From Rugamonas rivuli (GTDB taxonomy: Bacteria; Pseudomonadota; Gammaproteobacteria; Burkholderiales; Burkholderiaceae_D), in contig NZ_WHUF01000002.1 of the NCBI RefSeq assembly GCF_009380165.1, positions 1,054,001 through 1,118,000 on the forward strand: 64,000 nucleotides of DNA. Direction: 5' to 3'. Below the pieces are notes generated by a model. That model worked only from the letters and a program-made list of their open reading frames with translations. It did no database searches and was not told the origin of the DNA. The position numbers and the translations under genes are program-made. Below, piece by piece: positions 60,856-64,000 of the stretch (position 1 is its first letter; each line of letters begins with the position of its first letter).

Positions 60856-63800
60856 ATGCTCAAATCGGGTAATGCGACGCAAGCGGTCCGCAGTCCCCGC
60901 CTGCTGTTCTGGCTGGCGGGCGGCGCGTTGGCGCTGGCCGTCGGCGCGGCCCTGTATGGCGCCGCCGCCAAGACGGTCGACGACGACGCCCGCCAGCGTT
61001 TCGAGAACCTGGCGCGCAGCACGCAATACGGCATTTCGGCCCGCATCAAATCGTATTCCGATCTGACGCGCGGCCTGGTGGCGCTGTTCCAGACCAGCGA
61101 TGATTTGACACGCCTGCAGTTTCACCAGTACGTGGCCAGCCTGGAGATTCCGCGCCACTTTCCGGCCATCGAGGCCGTGACGTGGGCGCCGCTAGTGACG
61201 GACGAACAGCGCGACGCCTTCGTCGCCCGCGTGCGCGCCGACCGCAGCATGTCGCCGCAGGGTTATCCAAATTTCGACATCAAGCCGCCGGGCCGGCGCG
61301 CGCACTACGCGGTGCTGACGTATATGGAACCGGCGTCGATGGCCGACGAAAAAATGGGCGTCGACGTGGTCGTCAATCCGGCGATCGACAAGCTGGTGGC
61401 GGCCTCGCGCGACAGCGGCCAGGTCAGCGCGTCCGGCCTGCCCATCGTGATCCAGCGGCCCACGCCGCACATCGGCCTGGGCATCCGCCTGCCGGTCTAC
61501 CGCCGCGGCATGCCGGTGGCCGATGTGGCGGGACGCCGCGCCGCCTATCTTGGATCGGTCGGCATCGGCTTCAGCGTGCCGAAGCTGGTGCAGGGCGCGA
61601 TCGACGAGATGACGGTGCGCCAGGTGCACCTGATGCTGTATGCCGACGGCAGCAAGGATGTCGAGCAGCGCCGCCTGGTGATCGAGCATAGCGACCGCCT
61701 GCTGTTCAACGATAACGGCACGATGAAGGCCGAGGCCATTCCGGCGTCGCAGCGCGCCGAGTACTTCGAATCGGTGCTGCCTATCGATTTCAACGGCAGC
61801 TTGTGGAAGGCGCAGTTCCAGGTCCGGAAGGCCGAACTGCTGACCGGCTTCGACCTGTATTTCCCATGGATCGCGGGACTGACCGGCTTTGCCGGCACCA
61901 TGCTGTTGTACGGTTACTTCTTCGTGCTGTACTCCTCGCGCCGGCGCGCGCTCAAGCAGGGCGTGCTGCTCGACACGGTGCTCAACAACGTCGATGCCCA
62001 CGTCTACATGAAGGACCAGAAGCGCCGCTACATCTACGTCAACGCCAAGATGGCCGACTCGATGGGATTGCCGGTGGAGGACATCGTCGGCAAGCTCGAT
62101 CGCGAGCTGATGCCGACCGCCGTGGCCGACGCCGCGTGGGCGCAGGAGCGGCCGGTCTTCGCCGACAACGTCAAGCGCTCCGGCGAGACCCAGTACGTGG
62201 GCCGCGACGGCGTGGTGCAGCACCTGTGGACCGTCAAGGTGCCGGTGGAGATAGACCGCGCCGTCACGGCCGTCATCGGCCTGTCGACCGACGTCACCGA
62301 GCTGCATCAGCTAAAGGAAGAAGCCGACGCCGCCAACCAGGCCAAGAGCGACTTCCTGTCGAACATGAGCCACGAGATCCGCACGCCGATGAACAGTATC
62401 ATCGGCATGGCCCATCTGGCGCTGAAATCGGTCACGCATCCCAAGCAGCGCGATTATCTGCAGAAGATCTACCACTCGGGCCAGCACCTGCTGGGCATCA
62501 TCAACGACATCCTGGACTTCTCCAAGATCGAAGCGGGCAAGATGGACCTGGAGGTGCTGGACTTCTCGCTCGATGCGCTGCTGTCGAATATGTCCAGCCA
62601 ATTGGGCGAGAGCGCGGCGGCCAAGGGGCTGGAACTGGTGTACGAAATCTGGCCCGGCCTGTCGCAGCAGCTGCGCGGCGATCCGCTGCGGCTGGAGCAG
62701 GTGCTGCTCAACTTCACCAGCAACGCCATCAAGTTCTCCGAGAACGGCAAGGTGTTTGTGCGCGCGCGGCCGCTGGAAGAGCGCGACGGCCGTATCCTGG
62801 TGCGCTTCGAGGTGGAGGACAGCGGCATCGGCATGTCGCCGGAGCAGCTGGAGCAGCTGTTCCAGTCCTTCCACCAGGCCGACACCTCGACCACGCGCCG
62901 CTACGGCGGCACGGGCCTGGGGCTGGTCATCAGCAAGCAGCTGGCGGAGCTGATGGGCGGCGGCGTCGGTGTCGACAGCCAGCCCGGCACCGGCAGCATC
63001 TTCTGGTTCACGGCGCGGCTGGACAAGGGCGTCAGCATGCTGCAGCCCAGCGACGATTCGGTGCAGCCGGATGTGCTGGACAGCATACGCGGCGCCTCCA
63101 TCCTGCTGGTCGAGGACAATATCTTCAGCCAGCAGGTGGGCCAGGAGCTGCTGGAGGACGCCGGCGCCACCGTCTGCGTGGCCAACAACGGCAAGGAGGC
63201 GATCGACCTGCTGCTCAAGGAGCGCTTCGACTGCGTGCTGATGGACGTGCAGATGCCGGTGATGGACGGCTACGAGACCACGCGCCTGATCCGCGCCCAT
63301 CCGAAGCTGTCGGCCACGCTGATCATCGCGATGACGGCCAACGCCGGCCGCGACGACCAGGAGCGCTGCCTGAGCGCGGGCATGGACGAATTTGTCACCA
63401 AGCCGATCGCGCCCAAGCTGCTGTTCAACATGCTGTCCAAGTGGATGAGCCAGCGGGCGCGCGCCGCCGGCCTGGCGCGGCCGCTGGCGCCGCCGCCGCC
63501 GTCGTACTTCACCATGGCCGATGGCGCCGCCGTCACCGCGCCGCTGCAGCCGCAGATGCAGACGATGGCGTCGGGCCTGCCGCCGCTGGCCGCGCGCATC
63601 GAACCGGCGCCGCCCGCAACGCCCGCCGCGCCGTCGGATCCGGAAGAAGCGGAGCTGCTCGACGTCGCTGCGCTGGCCCAGACCTTTGGCGGCAAGGCCG
63701 ACAAGATGCGCAAGTACGCGCTGCTGTTCCTGGATTCGGCCCGCGATGGGCTGCGGGAAGTCGATGCCGCGCTGGTGCGGGAGGATCTGGCGCAGTTGTC

Positions 63801-63999
63801 CGAACTGGGCCACCGCATCAAGTCCTCGGCGCGCGCGGTCGGCGCGATGCGCTTCGGGAACCTGTGCCTGGCGCTGGAAAAGGTACGCCATGACGCCGAC
63901 TGCGCCAACGCGCGCCAGCTGGTGGGGCAGATGCACGCCATGCTGGCGGTGCTGAACGAGCGCATGGAGCAGGAACTGCTGGCCTACGATCCCGGCTAG
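60856..63999 (+). CDS. hybrid sensor histidine kinase (CHASE-PAS-HisKA-HATPase-REC-HPt)
   Basis: 1047 residues, complete, ending in TAG at 63997-63999. A membrane helix (~12-35) starts a periplasmic CHASE domain (~75-300; [32 protein letters not shown]). A second helix (~335-358) leads to a PAS domain (~370-485), a HisKA domain with His near 505 ([12 protein letters not shown]) and HATPase ([23 protein letters not shown]). A receiver (Asp near 796 in [12 protein letters not shown]) and an HPt domain (His near 985 in [13 protein letters not shown]) follow. All phosphorelay residues are present. It is divergent from the metallohydrolase gene. Confidence 0.92.
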   Translation: MLKSGNATQAVRSPRLLFWLAGGALALAVGAALYGAAAKTVDDDARQRFENLARSTQYGISARIKSYSDLTRGLVALFQTSDDLTRLQFHQYVASLEIPRHFPAIEAVTWAPLVTDEQRDAFVARVRADRSMSPQGYPNFDIKPPGRRAHYAVLTYMEPASMADEKMGVDVVVNPAIDKLVAASRDSGQVSASGLPIVIQRPTPHIGLGIRLPVYRRGMPVADVAGRRAAYLGSVGIGFSVPKLVQGAIDEMTVRQVHLMLYADGSKDVEQRRLVIEHSDRLLFNDNGTMKAEAIPASQRAEYFESVLPIDFNGSLWKAQFQVRKAELLTGFDLYFPWIAGLTGFAGTMLLYGYFFVLYSSRRRALKQGVLLDTVLNNVDAHVYMKDQKRRYIYVNAKMADSMGLPVEDIVGKLDRELMPTAVADAAWAQERPVFADNVKRSGETQYVGRDGVVQHLWTVKVPVEIDRAVTAVIGLSTDVTELHQLKEEADAANQAKSDFLSNMSHEIRTPMNSIIGMAHLALKSVTHPKQRDYLQKIYHSGQHLLGIINDILDFSKIEAGKMDLEVLDFSLDALLSNMSSQLGESAAAKGLELVYEIWPGLSQQLRGDPLRLEQVLLNFTSNAIKFSENGKVFVRARPLEERDGRILVRFEVEDSGIGMSPEQLEQLFQSFHQADTSTTRRYGGTGLGLVISKQLAELMGGGVGVDSQPGTGSIFWFTARLDKGVSMLQPSDDSVQPDVLDSIRGASILLVEDNIFSQQVGQELLEDAGATVCVANNGKEAIDLLLKERFDCVLMDVQMPVMDGYETTRLIRAHPKLSATLIIAMTANAGRDDQERCLSAGMDEFVTKPIAPKLLFNMLSKWMSQRARAAGLARPLAPPPPSYFTMADGAAVTAPLQPQMQTMASGLPPLAARIEPAPPATPAAPSDPEEAELLDVAALAQTFGGKADKMRKYALLFLDSARDGLREVDAALVREDLAQLSELGHRIKSSARAVGAMRFGNLCLALEKVRHDADCANARQLVGQMHAMLAVLNERMEQELLAYDPG

Positions 64000-64000
64000 A

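Overview
The window looks like a chromosomal stretch of a high-GC betaproteobacterium in the Oxalobacteraceae (Duganella, Massilia and Janthinobacterium type). The basis is the strong GC bias, the protein flavour, the phasin gene, many hybrid sensor kinases and a complete malonate decarboxylase locus. No rRNA, tRNA, transposase, phage gene or CRISPR array was seen. Coding density is high. The long open frames opposite several large genes are GC-driven shadows and are left out.

Layout. 1-4891 (+): the end of an OFA-type MFS transporter, an ABC exporter whose permease is split by an apparent one-base frameshift, a phasin with an FNR-like box upstream, and trxC. 4907-14012 (-): one tightly overlapping operon for malonate, a TRAP transporter (dctP-dctQ-dctM type) followed by mdcA-C-D-E-G-B-H. 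It diverges from a GntR repressor (14156-14818, MdcY-like) whose likely operator covers the operon start site. 14829-18016 (-): an NsrR-like regulator, a MocR-type regulator and a Bcr/CflA-type efflux pump. 18138-21012 (+): serine acetyltransferase, a methyltransferase and a YghU-type glutathione transferase.

21186-25407 (+): a compact three-gene cassette of unknown role. It encodes a Hint-domain protein with a Cys-rich head, a small zinc-ribbon-like protein and an exported metzincin-like protein. I consider it the best candidate here for an undescribed system. 25509-27866 (-): metQ-metI-metN, with MetN lacking its usual C-terminal sensor domain. 28046-29189 (+): an eroded ssuC remnant and ssuB. 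29420-33009: YceI, an exported amidohydrolase and a two-gene chromate-type transporter.

33143-37694: a small ORF, then a REC-PAS regulator flanked by two diverged direct repeats. Each repeat carries three DnaA-box-like 9-mers at identical spacing (12 and 14 bp). Two tandem exported paralogues and a small exported protein follow. 37720-42763: a helical protein, an HD hydrolase, a 1041-residue fusion of an acetoacetate-decarboxylase-like domain with a flavoprotein oxidoreductase, and an O-methyltransferase. 42775-51128: a 7TMR-DISM hybrid kinase, a LysE exporter, a YceI-like lipoprotein, a predicted structured RNA, an M1 aminopeptidase and a GST.

51137-58923 (-): a signalling operon made of a REC-GGDEF-degenerate EAL protein, a soluble hybrid kinase with six near-identical 92-residue HAMP-type repeats and three receivers, and a CheR-like protein that has lost its methyltransferase motifs. 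59057-63999: a PHP-type (CehA/McbA-like) metallohydrolase and a divergent CHASE-PAS hybrid kinase with a phosphotransfer domain.

The two themes are small-acid and nutrient use (malonate, methionine, possibly sulfonates) and dense phosphorelay and c-di-GMP signalling.
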